Below the pieces are notes generated by a model. That model worked only from the letters and a program-made list of their open reading frames with translations, ran no database searches and was not told the DNA's origin. Of a stretch of 64,000 nt of DNA, positions 31,607-41,400 are shown one piece after another (position 1 is the stretch's first letter; each line of letters starts with the position of its first letter). The stretch is taken from contig NZ_JASITE010000007.1 of NCBI RefSeq assembly GCF_030767025.1, forward strand, positions 310,001-374,000, in the 5' to 3' direction. Both the position numbers and the translations under genes were made by a program. Source of the DNA: Nocardia sp. CC227C. Lineage in GTDB: Bacteria > Actinomycetota > Actinomycetes > Mycobacteriales > Mycobacteriaceae.

Positions 31607-32704
31607 TCAGGACAGGCGGCGAGCGCCCGGGGAGGGGAGCGCCACGAACCACTTCGGTGCGGTGAAACCGCAGTCGCGGAAACGCTTCTCGACCTCCTCG
31701 GCGATCGGCTCGGCGGTACCGTGTTCGACGAGCGCCACCATGCTCCCGCCGAATCCGCCGCCGACCATGCGGGCGCCGAGCGCGCCCGCCTCCAGTGTGG
31801 TGGTGACGGCGGTGTCGAGTTGCGGCGTGGACACCTCGAAGTCGTCGCGCAGGGAGGCGTGCGCCACCGTGAGCACCGGTCCGATGGTGCGCGGGTCCGC
31901 ACCGGTGTGCAGGGCGTCGGCCACCGTGAGGACACGGGCGTTCTCGGTGACCACGTGGCGGGCCCGGCGGCGCAACAGGGGATCGACCAGGGTGTCGACC
32001 GCGCGCGGGTCGGCGACCTCGCGCAGGGTGGCGACACCGAGCGCGGTGGCCGCGGCCTCGCACTGCTGTCGGCGGTGGGCGTACTCGCCGTCCACCAGCC
32101 GGTGCGGGGTATCGGTGTCGACGACGAGCAGCTCCAACCCCGCCCCGGCCAGATCGAAGGCGACCTGTTCGTGGTCGCCCTTGCCGAAATCCAGGAACAG
32201 GGCGTGCCCGGCGGTGCAGAGCACGGCCGCGGACTGGTCGAGGCTGCCGGTGGGCACGCCCACGTAGTCGTTCTCGGCGGTGCGGGCGATATCGACCAGC
32301 TCGGGCGCCTCCACCGGAAGTTCGAACAGATCGCGCAGGGCGAGCGCCACCGAACACTCCACGGCTGCCGACGACGACAGGCCCGCCCCGATCGGCACCG
32401 CGCCGTCGAGCTCGAGGACGACACCGGGAATGCGATGCCCGCGTCGCAGGAACTCGTGCACGACCCCGAGCGGGTAGCGCGCCCACCCGGTGACGGCCGC
32501 CTCGCCGAGTTCGGCGACACCGACGTCGATCCGCTCACCCGGGTGCTGCCGGGATGTGACCCGCACGCGCCCATCGGTTTTCGCCGCCGCCGCGCACCGC
32601 ACCACCTGGGGTAGCGCGATCGGCAGGGCGTAGCCGCCGTTGTAATCGGTGTGCTCCCCGATGATGTTCACTCGGCCCGGCGCGGCCCACACACCCCGCG
32701 TCAT
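31607..32704 (-). CDS. galK: Galactokinase
   Basis: 365 residues. Signature near the N-terminus APGRVNIIGEHTDYNGGYALP, GHMP ATP-binding motif PIGAGLSSSAAVE (~107), and GGGFGGSMVALV near residue 319. Phosphorylates galactose at C1 in the Leloir pathway. ATG 32704 with a strong AGGAGG. No galT or galE neighbour, so the other pathway genes must lie elsewhere. Confidence 0.93.
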   Translation of the reverse strand: MTRGVWAAPGRVNIIGEHTDYNGGYALPIALPQVVRCAAAAKTDGRVRVTSRQHPGERIDVGVAELGEAAVTGWARYPLGVVHEFLRRGHRIPGVVLELDGAVPIGAGLSSSAAVECSVALALRDLFELPVEAPELVDIARTAENDYVGVPTGSLDQSAAVLCTAGHALFLDFGKGDHEQVAFDLAGAGLELLVVDTDTPHRLVDGEYAHRRQQCEAAATALGVATLREVADPRAVDTLVDPLLRRRARHVVTENARVLTVADALHTGADPRTIGPVLTVAHASLRDDFEVSTPQLDTAVTTTLEAGALGARMVGGGFGGSMVALVEHGTAEPIAEEVEKRFRDCGFTAPKWFVALPSPGARRLS

Positions 32705-32876
32705 CGCACCTCCTGCGATCGTGCCGCCACCGCTCCCGGACGGTGGCGGTTCGTGGACGACGTTGCTGTCCGTCCGATCCGGCTATAGCCGCTGTGCTCC
32801 TTCCTACACCGCCGATCGGCCGGGTACCGGCACCGACGCGGCCGATGCCGAGCCGCACGTCGGAATCCGACCACTC

Positions 32877-33147
32877 CGATCACGGTCGGTTCCGGTCTTG
32901 CCGACGTGGTCCGGTCCGGCCGTGCGTCGGAGTCTGCTCACCGCGATCACGGTCGGTTCCGGCCTTGCCCACGTGGTCCGGATCCGGCTGCGCGTCGGGG
33001 TTCGATCCCCGCGACTACGGTCGGGTCCGGCTTCGTCGACGTGGCTCGTCCCAGGTCGCACGCTGTGGCCCGCTCACCCCGATCGCGGTCTGCTCCGGTC
33101 GCCTCCGGCGTGTCGTGGCACGTGGCAACGGCCCGCGCTCATTGTGC
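32877..33147. repeat. Four tandem 67-68-bp imperfect repeats in a non-coding stretch
   Basis: Units start at 32877, 32944, 33012 and 33080, each opening CGATCACGGTCGGTTCCGG or a close variant and containing ACGTGG near the middle. A short 18-bp tandem element (ggcgaccgctcggc) follows at about 33199-33236. The whole gap 32705-33335 upstream of galK shows no believable gene. Confidence 0.8.
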
Positions 33148-33335
33148 GCCGCGCGCCGCGGTGATCGGAGTCTGCTGGTGCAGACGGGTCCCGCCCGGCA
33201 AGGGCGACCGCTCGGCGAGGGCGACCGCTCGGCAACCGGCGGGCACGCGTGGGACGGGTTCGGATAGACCGATCGTGGGTGTCGCGCATCGCCTCGCGGA
33301 AGTCGGGCAGTCCGGCAGTCGGGACCTGCGTACGG

Positions 33336-34142
33336 TCAGCCGCCCGCGAGGAGGACCGGTCGGTCGTAGCGGGGCTGGGTGGGGCGGTTGCTGTGCGGGA
33401 ACCGGGCGCGGAAGCGCTCCGCCTCCGGCGCGGACACCGCGACGGGCCGACGCAGCACCGTCCACGACACGCCCTCGGTGCAGGGCGGGGTGGTGAGCGA
33501 CCCGGCGTAGCGGAACTGGGCGTGATCGCCGGGCAGGAAATCGCGCAGGTCGATCGGGCCGACGGTGCGGGTGCCGCCCGTCGGCGGCATCTCGGCGAAC
33601 AGCGGCAGGAAGGCCGAGGGCGCGGGCCCGATCCGCATCAGCACCGCGACCACCGCCAGCGCACCGCGGGCATCGGTGTGCACGAGGTGCAGTTCCATCG
33701 CGGTGCCCGCGCGGTCGATGGTGTGCTCGCTGGGCGTGTGGAAGTGGAACTGGGTCAGCGCGTACCGGCGGCCGTCCAGCGTGATGTGGTACCCGCTGTC
33801 GGCGGGCACGGCCGCGTGGAGGGTGTGCCCGTTGTCGGCGAGGGCGACCGCGGGCAGCGGGCCGTAGGCGAAGGTCAGGTGGTCGGCGGGATCGAGTGGG
33901 GTATGGCGGGGCAGGTCGATGGGGGACTGCTGGTGGCCCATCCGACAGGCGAGGAAGCGGCGGTCCAGATCGGCCCAGTGGTCGGGACCGTCGGCCGCGT
34001 AGTCCCAGTGCGGTCGGGCGGGCGCATGGTCGCCGACGGCGGCCGAGCGCGCCCCGAGGGCGACCGGCAGCGCGAACAGGGTCAGCGCGGCGAGGGCGCG
34101 GCGGCGGGTGAGCGGGACGTGCGGATGTGAAGGAACCGGCAC
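33336..34142 (-). CDS. Secreted alpha-class carbonic anhydrase
   Basis: 268 residues. N-terminal TRRRALAALTLFALPVALG is a Sec/Tat-like signal with a twin-Arg. The alpha-CA fold is clear: QQSPIDLPRHTPLD (~70), zinc ligands in FHFHTPSEH (~130) and ELHLVH (~150), and GSLTTPPCTEGVSWTVLRRPVAVS (~215). Interconverts CO2 and bicarbonate outside the membrane. GTG 34142 is preferred because AAGGAG lies 8 bp upstream; a TTG at 34163 is possible. Confidence 0.92.
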   Translation of the reverse strand: MPVPSHPHVPLTRRRALAALTLFALPVALGARSAAVGDHAPARPHWDYAADGPDHWADLDRRFLACRMGHQQSPIDLPRHTPLDPADHLTFAYGPLPAVALADNGHTLHAAVPADSGYHITLDGRRYALTQFHFHTPSEHTIDRAGTAMELHLVHTDARGALAVVAVLMRIGPAPSAFLPLFAEMPPTGGTRTVGPIDLRDFLPGDHAQFRYAGSLTTPPCTEGVSWTVLRRPVAVSAPEAERFRARFPHSNRPTQPRYDRPVLLAGG

Positions 34143-34419
34143 CGGCACAACTCCTTGCGACAATGCGCCTGACGGCGTGGTCGGGGAACCGGCACGAGGT
34201 GCGACGGACTACGGCGATCCTGCGATAGTTTGTCCTATTTGCAACGAATGTTCTTTTGGAACAAGGGTTTTCGCGTTCGTGCCGTCGTGAGCGTATGCCC
34301 TCGGCGGCCGGTCGCGCCATACCCGTGGGCGGCGACCCGGGTCACAGCTCACCCGCCGCGTCCGCGCGGCGTGGTGCGGACCGGCCGATGCGGTCCCGAA
34401 CGTTCGGTACGGTAGCCCG

Positions 34420-34944
34420 GTGAGCAGGAAGGATTCGCCCGCGCGTCCACCCGTACCCCCGATCCCCGGGCGTGGCCCGGTCGCGATCGACGCCATCGAT
34501 CGAGTCCTACTGGATCATCTGGCACGCGACGGGCGCATGACCAACAATGCCCTGGCCGAGGCCGCCGGTATCGCGCCGTCCACCTGCCTGGGCCGGGTGC
34601 GGTCGCTGGTGGAGCGCGGCGTCATCCGCGGCTTCCACGCCGATATCGACCCCGCGGCCCTCGGACGCGGTCTGCAAGCCATGATCTCGGTTCGGCTGCA
34701 CGGCAATTCGCGCAAATACCTCGCCGAGTTCGGGCGAGCGCTGGCGGCATTGCCGGAGGTGCTGAACGTCTACTTCATCGCGGGGGCCGACGACTACCTC
34801 ATCCACGTCGCCACCGCCGACACCGACGGGTTGCGCGGCTTCGTCCTCGAGCATCTGAGCGCGCACCCGGCGGTATCCGCGACCGAGACCATTCTCATCT
34901 TCGAACATCTGCGCCCGGCGGGCGGCGAGAGCGACCGGTCCTAG
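34420..34944 (+). CDS. Lrp/AsnC family regulator, AldR-like
   Basis: 174 residues. HTH at IDRVLLDHLARDGRMTNNALAEAAGIAPSTCLGRVRSLVERGVIRGFHADIDP (~25-78) then the RAM effector domain. Start GTG 34420. Its stop and the stop of the alanine dehydrogenase gene share CTAG (34941-34944) tail to tail. In mycobacteria an Lrp-type AldR next to ald controls alanine catabolism; the proximity suggests the same here. Confidence 0.9.
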   Translation: MSRKDSPARPPVPPIPGRGPVAIDAIDRVLLDHLARDGRMTNNALAEAAGIAPSTCLGRVRSLVERGVIRGFHADIDPAALGRGLQAMISVRLHGNSRKYLAEFGRALAALPEVLNVYFIAGADDYLIHVATADTDGLRGFVLEHLSAHPAVSATETILIFEHLRPAGGESDRS

Positions 34945-36050
34945 ACGCCGACCAGTTCCTGCGCGGCGTAGCCGTGCGCCGCCGCCACCGACTCCGACAG
35001 CAGTCGGCCGCCGTCGGTGCTGAGCCCGGCCGCCAGGCCCGGGTCGGCCGCCACCGCGTCGCGCCAGCCGCGATCGGCCAGCGCCGTGACATAGGGCAGC
35101 GTGGCGTTTGTGAGCGCGATGGTGGACGTATTCGGCACCGCCCCAGGCATATTGGCCACGCAGTAGAAGATGGAGTCGTGCACCCGGTAGGTGGGTTCGG
35201 CGTGGGTGGTCGGCCGCGAATCGGCGAAGCAGCCGCCCTGGTCGATGGCGATGTCGACCAGTACCGATCCCGGCTTCATCTGGGCGACAAGGTCATTGGA
35301 CACCAAAGTAGGCGCCTTGGCCCCGGGCACCAGCACCGCGCCGATCACCAGATCGGCCTCGCGCACCGCGTGCGCGACCTCGTAGGCATTGGAGGAGACG
35401 GTCTGCACCCGGCCGCCGTACTGCTCGTCGACGGCGCGCAGCCGCGCGATGTTCAGGTCCAGCACGGTGACCTCGGCGTGCAGGCCGACCGCCATGGCGA
35501 TGGCATTGCCGCCCGCCACGCCCGCGCCGATCACGGTCACTTTGGCCGGACGCACCCCCGGCACCCCGCCCAGCAGCGCGCCGCGCCCGCCCTGGCTGCG
35601 CATGAGGTGGTACGCGCCCGCCTGCGGGGCCAGCCGCCCGGCGACCTCGCTCATCGGGGCCAGCAGCGGCAGCGAGCCGTCCGGGCCGGTGACGGTCTCG
35701 TAGGCGATGGCGGTGATGCCGGAGCTCAGCAGCGCGTCCGTGCATTCCTTCGAGGCCGCCAGGTGCAGGTAGGTGAACAGCACCTGATCGGCGCGCATCC
35801 GGGAGAACTCCTCGGCCACCGGCTCTTTCACCTTGAGCACCAGGTCGGCCCGGCCCCAGACCTCGTCGGCGGTGTCGAGCACGCGCGCGCCGACGGCCGC
35901 GTAGGCGTCGTCGGCGAAGGCCGAGCCCACTCCGGCTCCGGCCTCGACGAACACCTCGTGTCCGCGCGTGACGAGTTCGTGCACACCGGCGGGTGTGCAG
36001 GCCACGCGATATTCGTGGTTCTTGACCTCGCGGGGGATTCCGATCTGCAC
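34941..36050 (-). CDS. ald: Alanine dehydrogenase
   Basis: 369 residues from GTG 36050, which follows AGGAG by 5 bp; the earlier GTG 36056 overlaps that site. Typical Ald start QIGIPREVKNHEYRVACTPAGV, catalytic Lys in RADLVLKVKEP (~72) and His in VLFTYLHLA (~94), NAD motif VIGAGVAGGNAIAMA (~172), and SIFYCVANMPGAVPNTST near 290. Reversibly deaminates alanine to pyruvate and ammonia. Confidence 0.93.
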   Translation of the reverse strand: MQIGIPREVKNHEYRVACTPAGVHELVTRGHEVFVEAGAGVGSAFADDAYAAVGARVLDTADEVWGRADLVLKVKEPVAEEFSRMRADQVLFTYLHLAASKECTDALLSSGITAIAYETVTGPDGSLPLLAPMSEVAGRLAPQAGAYHLMRSQGGRGALLGGVPGVRPAKVTVIGAGVAGGNAIAMAVGLHAEVTVLDLNIARLRAVDEQYGGRVQTVSSNAYEVAHAVREADLVIGAVLVPGAKAPTLVSNDLVAQMKPGSVLVDIAIDQGGCFADSRPTTHAEPTYRVHDSIFYCVANMPGAVPNTSTIALTNATLPYVTALADRGWRDAVAADPGLAAGLSTDGGRLLSESVAAAHGYAAQELVGV

Positions 36051-36128
36051 CGGCACTCCTGACTGTCGATTGGTCTCGGGTGAGCAGCTTCGGAGTGAAA
36101 GTATGAAAATAATGCGAGATCAGGTCCA

Positions 36129-36154
36129 GTGAACTGAAGATAATTCGTGAACTG
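36129..36154 (-). promoter_or_regulatory. Direct/inverted repeats upstream of ald, possible Lrp (AldR) site
   Basis: GTGAACTG occurs twice (36129-36136 and 36147-36154) and is flanked by CCAGT and ACTGG inverted arms with AT-rich sequence between them, in the 130-bp gap upstream of ald. Lrp-type proteins prefer such AT-rich phased sites. Confidence 0.35.
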
Positions 36155-36182
36155 GATGACCTGCGATTAGAATCTGCGGAAT

Positions 36183-37058
36183 CTAACGCACGCTCAGCGC
36201 TGATCTCGAATCATCTTCGGCGGGTTCCGGCTCCGCGAGTGCCTGTTCCCGCAGCTGGGTCAGCGTGCGCGACAGAATGCGGGACACCTGCATCTGGGAG
36301 ATGCCCAGCCGATCGGCGATCTGGCGCTGGGTCATCACGCCGAAGTAGCGCCAGATCAGGATCTGCCGCTCCCGCTGCGGCAGGCGCGCGATGAGCGGCC
36401 GCACCGCCATGGCGTCCTCCAGCAGCCGATAGCACGGCTCCTCGGTGCTCAGCCGCTCCACGGCCGGAGTCGAGCTGTCGCCGTCCTGGTCGCGCACGGT
36501 CATGTCCAGCGAGTCCGTGGTGTAGCAGTTGGCCGCGATCATGGCCCGGCTGATCTCGCTGACCTCCACCTCGAGTTGCTCGGCGAGCTCACGGGCGGTC
36601 GGCATCCGGCCCAGCCGATGGGCCAGGGTCTCGGTGGCCGCACCGATCCGGCCGTGGACCTCCTTGGTGTGCCGGGATACCCGCACCGACCAGGTGTGAT
36701 CGCGGAAGTGGCGGCGCACCTCACCCATGATGGTCGGCACCGCGAAGGACAGGAAGGCCGCGCCGCGCGTGTGATCGAAGCGGTCGACCGCCTGCACCAG
36801 GCCCACCCGGGCGGTTTGCAGCAGATCGTCGAACGGTTCGCCGCGGTTCGCGAAGCGGCGGGCGATGTGCTCGGCCAGGGGCAGTCCGAGGCGCACGATC
36901 TCCGCGCGTGCCCGCGCTCGGCGCGGGTCGTCGGGGTCGAAGGCGGCGAGCCGGGCCAACAACGGCTCGAGATGCTCATAGCTGTCATTGCGAGCGTCAC
37001 CGTGCCGGGTCGCGCGAGCGTCGGCGGCAGTGGGGCGCGCAAAGGTCGACTCAGCCAT
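36183..37058 (-). CDS. SigB/SigF-family RNA polymerase sigma factor
   Basis: 291 residues. Region 2: FDDLLQTARVGLVQAVDRFDHTRGAAFLSFAVPTIMGEVRRHFRD (~78-122), region 3 around HRLGRMPTARELAEQLEVEVSEI, and region 4: LPQRERQILIWRYFGVMTQRQIADRLGISQMQVSRIL (~232-270). No region 1, as in stress and sporulation sigmas controlled by anti-sigma partner switching. ATG 37058 with GAGGAG. Neighbouring STAS and RsbU/RsbW-type genes probably control it. Confidence 0.92.
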   Translation of the reverse strand: MAESTFARPTAADARATRHGDARNDSYEHLEPLLARLAAFDPDDPRRARARAEIVRLGLPLAEHIARRFANRGEPFDDLLQTARVGLVQAVDRFDHTRGAAFLSFAVPTIMGEVRRHFRDHTWSVRVSRHTKEVHGRIGAATETLAHRLGRMPTARELAEQLEVEVSEISRAMIAANCYTTDSLDMTVRDQDGDSSTPAVERLSTEEPCYRLLEDAMAVRPLIARLPQRERQILIWRYFGVMTQRQIADRLGISQMQVSRILSRTLTQLREQALAEPEPAEDDSRSALSVR

Positions 37059-37130
37059 CGGGTTCTCCTCGTTCCCTTTGACTTCGTCGAACCGGCGGCT
37101 TTCTTCACCGAGTCGACGTACTTCCCGTGG

Positions 37131-37157
37131 ATGCCCACTTCCCGCCCGTGCCAAACC
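37131..37157 (-). promoter_or_regulatory. SigF-type promoter upstream of the sigma factor gene
   Basis: Minus strand GGTTT, 16-bp spacer, GGGCAT, one mismatch from the actinobacterial SigF consensus GGTTT-N15-17-GGGTAT. Suggests autoregulation with a ~65-nt leader. Confidence 0.5.
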
Positions 37158-37226
37158 TCCCCGTCACCGTGGGGTGCGTACATGCCGTCCGGTTCTCAGA
37201 GCGCATGCCGCGCAGCACTATTGAGC

Positions 37227-37254
37227 GGTTCCGGCGAGCCGCTCGTACGGGAGT
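37227..37254 (+). promoter_or_regulatory. Possible SigF-type promoter upstream of PAS-ANTAR gene
   Basis: GGTTC, 17-bp spacer, GGGAGT, 25 bp upstream of the GTG at 37279. Weaker match than the one on the opposite strand. Confidence 0.3.
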
Positions 37255-37278
37255 TCGAGGGATGGGATACTCCGTGGA

Positions 37279-38004
37279 GTGAAGGGGCCAGTGCAGATTC
37301 CGGAGAGCGATCCGGGCACGTACGAGATCGCCGGGACCGGGCAGCAGCGGCAGGCCGTCGGTACATTCCGTTTCTGGTTCGTCGGGCAGCGCTGGGAATG
37401 GTCCGACGAGGTGGCGTGGATGCACGGCTACACACCGGGCGCCGTCGAACCGACGACGGAGCTGCTGTTGTCGCACAAGCATCCCGACGACCGGGCGCAC
37501 GTCCAGGGCATCCTGGATTACGCCCTGCACTCCGGGGAGTCGTTCTCTAGCCGGCACCGCTTCGTCGACACCTCCGGGCGCATTCACAACGTGATCGTGA
37601 TGGCGGACCGCATGTTCGACGACGCGGGCACCGTGGTCGGCACCTCCGGCTATTACATCGACCTCACCGACACCATCGTCGACACGGCGCAGACCATGCT
37701 GGACGAGACGCTGCCGGGACTCTTCGAGAACCGGGCCGTCATCGAGCAGGCCAAGGGCGTGCTCATGCGCGTCTATCGGATCAATGCCGAGCAGGCGTTC
37801 GAGGTACTGCGGTGGCGGTCCCAGGAGACCAATACGAAGATCCGCGATCTGGCCGCGCAGCTGATCGCGGAGCTGGAATCGGTACCGCCCGTGCCACCGC
37901 ACGTACGGAGCCGCTTCGATCGCCTGTTGCTCACGGTGCACGAACGCATCCCGCCGAACGCCGGTCCGTGCGGTAGCGCCACGCCGGAGGGTCCACGCCC
38001 GTAA
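37279..38004 (+). CDS. PAS and ANTAR domain protein
   Basis: 241 residues. A PAS_3-like sensor (~28-130: WEWSDEVAWMHGYTPGAVEPTTELLLSHKHPDDRAHVQ, then GTSGYYIDLTD) and an ANTAR RNA-binding domain (~155-205: RAVIEQAKGVLMRVYRINAEQAFEVLRWRSQETNTKIRDLAAQLI). ANTAR proteins act as transcription antiterminators by binding paired RNA hairpins. Start GTG 37279; GTG 37291 (after GAAGGGG) is possible. In the SigF/STAS/RsbW region, implying a second, post-initiation output of the same stress pathway. Confidence 0.9.
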   Translation: MKGPVQIPESDPGTYEIAGTGQQRQAVGTFRFWFVGQRWEWSDEVAWMHGYTPGAVEPTTELLLSHKHPDDRAHVQGILDYALHSGESFSSRHRFVDTSGRIHNVIVMADRMFDDAGTVVGTSGYYIDLTDTIVDTAQTMLDETLPGLFENRAVIEQAKGVLMRVYRINAEQAFEVLRWRSQETNTKIRDLAAQLIAELESVPPVPPHVRSRFDRLLLTVHERIPPNAGPCGSATPEGPRP

Positions 38005-38044
38005 TCTCGACGGCGGTATACGACGGTTGGATATGGGACGGCGG

Positions 38045-38395
38045 ATGAATCGGTTGCGGGTCGACCACGAGGTGGACCACGATGCGGTGACGGTGCGAGC
38101 CGAGGGCGATGTGGACATCAGCGGTGTCGCCATCCTCGCCGAGGGCCTGCGGGCCGCCCTGAAGTCGGCCCTCGAACACCGGGCCCGCCTGCTCGTCGTC
38201 GACCTCGACGGCGTGACGTACTTCGGCAGCGCCGGACTGAACGCCCTGCTCGACTGCCATGAGCACGGTGTCGACGCCGGTGTAGCGGTGCGGCTGGTGG
38301 CCTCCGATCCGCGGGTGGTCCGGCCGCTGCAGGTGACGAACCTCGACAGCGTGCTGGCCGTCTACCCGACATCCGCGCAAGCCAGGCAGTGCTGA
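38045..38395 (+). CDS. STAS-domain anti-sigma factor antagonist
   Basis: 116 residues. STAS fold with the phosphorylatable Ser in VDLDGVTYFGSAGLNALL (~57) after DVDISGVAILAEGLRAAL. In partner switching the unphosphorylated form captures the RsbW-like kinase and frees the sigma factor. ATG 38045 follows GGGACGG; ATG 38033 and TTG 38027 are alternatives. It lies 19 bp before the giant kinase/phosphatase gene, which contains both the matching PP2C phosphatase and RsbW-type kinase. Confidence 0.9.
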   Translation: MNRLRVDHEVDHDAVTVRAEGDVDISGVAILAEGLRAALKSALEHRARLLVVDLDGVTYFGSAGLNALLDCHEHGVDAGVAVRLVASDPRVVRPLQVTNLDSVLAVYPTSAQARQC

Positions 38396-38414
38396 GGACC
38401 CGGAGGAGGCACCC

Positions 38415-41400
38415 ATGACCGCACCCCCGCCGCCCGGCCCCGCGATCCCGCCCGACCTGCGCGCCGCGATCGCCCTCGGCGGCGAGATGGGCCGGCTGTT
38501 CGCCGAATTCGATTGGGCCGCACACCCGCTCGGTGTGCCCGCGGACTGGCCCGCGGAACTGCGCACCAGCGTGGCCGTGGCGCTGACGTCACGGTTCCCC
38601 ATCCTGCTGTGGCTGGACGCGCAGGAGCTGTTCCTGGTCTACAACGACGCCTATCTGCCGATCCTGGGTGACCGGCACCCCGCCGCCCTGGGGCGGGCCG
38701 GACGTGAGGTGTGGTGGGATATCTGGGAGTCGATCGGTCCCATGCTGACCAGCGTGGTCGATACCGGCGCGGCCACCTGGTCGGACGATCTGATGCTGCC
38801 GCTGCTGACCGAGGGCCGTCCGCAGGAACGGTATTTCACCTTCAGCTACAGTCCGCTCGTCGCCGCCACGGGCGCGGTGTGCGGAGTGTTCTGCGCCGTC
38901 ACCGAGACGACCGAGCGGGTGCTCGGCGAACGACGGCTGCACGCCCTCAATGCCGTCGCCGCGGCGGTCATGGAGTCGCGCACCGTGCACGACGCGGTGC
39001 GCGCGGCGGTGACGGTGTGCGCCGAGCAAGCCGCCGATCTGCCCTTCATCGCGGTCTACGTGGAAGACCCGGACGGTCGCGTGACCTTGCACGGGGCGAG
39101 TGCGGCGGTGTCGTCGCTGCTGCCGCGGTCGCTGTCGGACCTGGCCCCCGGGTCGCCCGCGCGGCCCACCCGCGCCGACGGCCGGGAGATCGCCGATCTG
39201 CCCGCCGTCGTTCCCGGTCTCGCGCGGGCGTTCGCGGACGGTGTTCCGGAGCGGGCCCTGGTGCTGCCGCTGGGGGAGGGCGCGATCGTCGGCGCGCTGG
39301 TGGTCGGCGTCAGCCCGCGTAGGCCGCTCGACGAGCAATATCGCGGGTTCTGCCGCTTGTTCGCCGACCAACTGGCCTCCGCGCTGGCCGCGGCGGTGTC
39401 CTATGAGCAGCAGTGCCGACGCGCCGACGCGCTGGCCGAGATCGACCGGGCCAAAACGGCTTTCCTCACCAATGTCAGCCACGAGTTCCGCACGCCGCTG
39501 ACACTGCTGCTCGGCTCGCTCGACGATGCGCTGGCCGATGCCGCCGCCGACGACGCGGTCCTCGCCGACCGGCTGCACACCGCCCGCCGCAATGCGGGAC
39601 GGCTACTGCGACTGGTGGATTCGCTGCTCGACTTCTCCCGCATCGAGGCCGGGCGCGCCACCGCCCGGCCGCGCTGTCTGGACGTGGGCGTGCTGACCGC
39701 CCATATCGCGGCGTCCTTCGCGGAACTGTGCCAGCGGGCCGGGCTGGCACTCGAACTGGACTGCGACTCGGTGGCCGCCGAGATCGACCCGGACATGTGG
39801 GAGACCGTCGTTCTGAACCTGCTGTCGAACGCGGTGAAGTTCACCTTCGACGGCTCGATCCGGGTCGAGGTGCGGGCCGAGGAACCGCAACTGTGCCGGG
39901 TTACGGTGCGCGACACCGGTATCGGTATCGACCCGGGTGATCTGGACCGGCTCTTCGAGCGGTTCTACCGGGCCGACAACGCGCGCGGGCGCAGCGTCGA
40001 GGGCAGCGGTATCGGGCTGTCGCTGGTGCGCGGCCTGGTGGAATTGCAGCACGGCACGGTGGCGGTGGAGAGCACGCCGGGCCGCGGTACCTCGGTGATC
40101 ATCCGGCTGCCGCGTTCGGACCCGGCCCGGACCGTCGAATCCGGCATGCTGCCCAGTCTGGCGAACAACCCCTACATCGCCGAGGCCGGGCAGTGGCTCA
40201 GCCTCCCGGCCGCACCGCGACCGCGCGGCGGTCACCGGGAACTGGTGCTCATCGCCGACGACAACGCCGATATGCGCGACCACCTCGATCGCGTGCTGGC
40301 GGCGCGGTGGGACACCCTGGCCGTCGGGGACGGTGAGTCGGCCCTGCGCGTCATCCGCGAGCATCGCCCGGACGCGGTCGTCGCCGATGTCATGATGCCG
40401 GGGCTGGACGGGTTCGAGTTGTTGGCCGCCGTCCGCGCCGATCCGGAGTTGGCGTCGACGCCGGTGCTGCTGCTCTCCGCGCGCGCGGGCCGGGAGGCCA
40501 CCCGCGAGGGCTTCGCCGGTGGTGCGGACGACTACGTGGCGAAACCGTTCACCTCGCAGGAATTGGTCGACCGGGTCGCGGCGCGGCTGGCCGCGGTGGC
40601 GCGGGAACGGGCCGGACGGCTGCGCGGTGACGCGCTGGCGCTCGCCATGGCGGCGGTGACCGAACTCGATGCCGTGCTGCGCACGGCCGATACCGTCGCG
40701 TCGATCCTGGCGGCGCTGCTGGATTCGCTGTCCGGTGTGGGGGTTCGGGGTGCGGCCATCGCGCTGCTGGACGCCGAAACAGATTGTGTGCGAACCGAAT
40801 ACATCAACATAACGGACACTCCGATGCGGGTCGGGCAGCAGGTGCTCGCGCTGGACGCGCCACTGCCCATCGTCGACGTCATCCGCACCGGTCGGCTCGT
40901 CGTGGTGGGTGACGCCCACTCCGGCGGCGGCATCGACGTGATCGGGGGCGTGGCCGACCACCGGTCCAGCGTCGCCTACCCGCTGCGCGACGGCGCGGAT
41001 CGCGTGATCGGCGCGGTCGGGCTGTTGTGGGCCGAATCGCGCAACTTCGCGGCCGAGGACCTGGATGTGCTGGCCCGCACCGCCACCGTGACGCAGACCG
41101 CGCTGAGCCGGGTGCGGACCATGCAGCGCGAGCATCGGATCGCCGTCGAATTCCAGGACCAGCTACTGGATCTGGACCGGCGTTCCACCGCGGCCGCGGT
41201 GGCGGCGGTGTACCAGCCGGCCGGTGAGGCCATGCGGGTCGGCGGCGACTGGTACCTGGTGGTGCCGTTCCACGGATCCGATCGGCTCGGCATCTCGGTG
41301 GGCGACGTGGTGGGGCACGGGCTGCCCGCCGCCGTGGTGATGAGCAAACTGCGTGCCGGGGTGGCGGCGGGCGCGATCACGGCGGCCGATCCGACCACGG

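Noticed and set aside
31607..32704. A galactose operon
   Set aside because: No galT, galE or sugar transporter genes adjoin galK in this window.
32705..33335. Possible genes in the repeat-bearing gap upstream of galK
   Set aside because: Open frames there are repeat translations without ribosome-binding sites or domains.
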